Below are positions 47,951-48,036 of a DNA stretch of 48,036 nucleotides, one piece after another. The translations under genes and the position numbers were made by a program. Where the stretch lies: positions 1-48,036 of the forward strand of contig CALGPL010000021.1 of the NCBI GenBank assembly GCA_937960595.1. Direction: 5' to 3'. The notes beneath the pieces are model-generated. The model had not been told where the DNA came from and ran no database searches. It worked only from the letters and a program-made list of their open reading frames with translations. This stretch comes from an uncultured Anaerolineales bacterium. Lineage in GTDB: Bacteria > Chloroflexota > Anaerolineae > Anaerolineales > Villigracilaceae. Positions within the stretch are counted from its first letter, which is position 1. Each line of letters opens with the position of its first letter.

Positions 47951-48036
47951 ATGACAGCCGTCGCCGAAAGACAACACGCTACGGGGCAGCGCCCTGCTTG
48001 GGCGGACGAGATGACCGCCATCCTGGACGCCTATCA
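47951..48036 (+). CDS. Start of a gene cut by the window edge, probably SufB/SufD-like
   Basis: ATG 47951 opens a frame reading MTAVAERQHATGQRPAWADE then MTAILDAY to the edge. It lies four bases after the sufC stop. The fragment is too short for family recognition; SufB/SufD is inferred from position after sufC. Confidence 0.5.
   Translation, partial: MTAVAERQHATGQRPAWADEMTAILDAY

Overview
The window looks like chromosomal DNA of a high-GC bacterium of the Chloroflexota, most likely an Anaerolineae-like lineage. This is an inference from gene content: T-box and fluoride leaders, a zinc-ribbon protein with repeated PDWL motifs beside a MutL/GlmL-type ASKHA ATPase, tandem FemAB-like transferases, DUF389 and FIST proteins, and Thr/Pro-rich stalks. 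No 16S gene or taxonomic marker is present. Coding density is high and most genes lie in tightly packed, often overlapping operons. The exceptions are short AT-richer spacers that hold small palindromic or MITE-like elements.

Layout. 1-490: three tRNA genes (Phe, Gly, Cys) on the minus strand behind one consensus promoter. 757-1140: a RidA-type deaminase, then the in-frame remnant of a histidine kinase. 1392-8840: a six-gene cell-surface operon with a GT2 glycosyltransferase, a polyprenyl-phosphate sugar-phosphate transferase, an NDP-sugar epimerase, a FlaA1/CapD-type dehydratase and two FemAB-like transferases. 8862-15185: a PLP desulfhydrase/deaminase, a 1330-residue membrane sensor kinase with a PDZ-like N-terminal loop and about four GAF domains, and a FIST protein. 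15267-17315 (minus): a Trp T-box leader, two tiny ORFs and a TrpB2-type tryptophan synthase beta chain. 17369-20532: a small HAD protein, a DUF389-SH3b fusion and a phosphohexomutase.

20686-28863 (minus): eight tightly linked genes ending at a strong intrinsic terminator. They encode small membrane proteins, a zinc-ribbon protein with ten xPxWL motifs, an ASKHA ATPase of the MutL/GlmL family with no cobalamin mutase nearby, and a barrel-sandwich protein. This is one of two candidates for an undescribed system. 29000-33817: PRPP synthetase, bacterioferritin, Fpg, a membrane-anchored protein and Elp3 (minus). 33988-34737: a methyltransferase.

34797-39666: the second candidate. A fluoride riboswitch with a terminator precedes two MutS-type ATPases without mismatch-recognition domains, then the fluoride channel CrcB and a DUF190/four-CBS protein. 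The arrangement implies that the MutS-like pair is induced with fluoride export. 39758-43206: a two-gene NitT/TauT-type ABC transporter without a binding protein, behind a long leader that can form two mutually exclusive structures. 43215-48036: a 193-bp MITE with an 8-bp target duplication, then an ArsR-led metalloid/thiol operon (ArsR, ArsP-type permease, zinc ribbon, thioredoxin-like protein, TauE/SafE exporter), an FmdB-like zinc ribbon, SufC and the start of a probable SufB/SufD gene cut by the window edge.

All calls come from reading the sequence. No database search or structure calculation was run.
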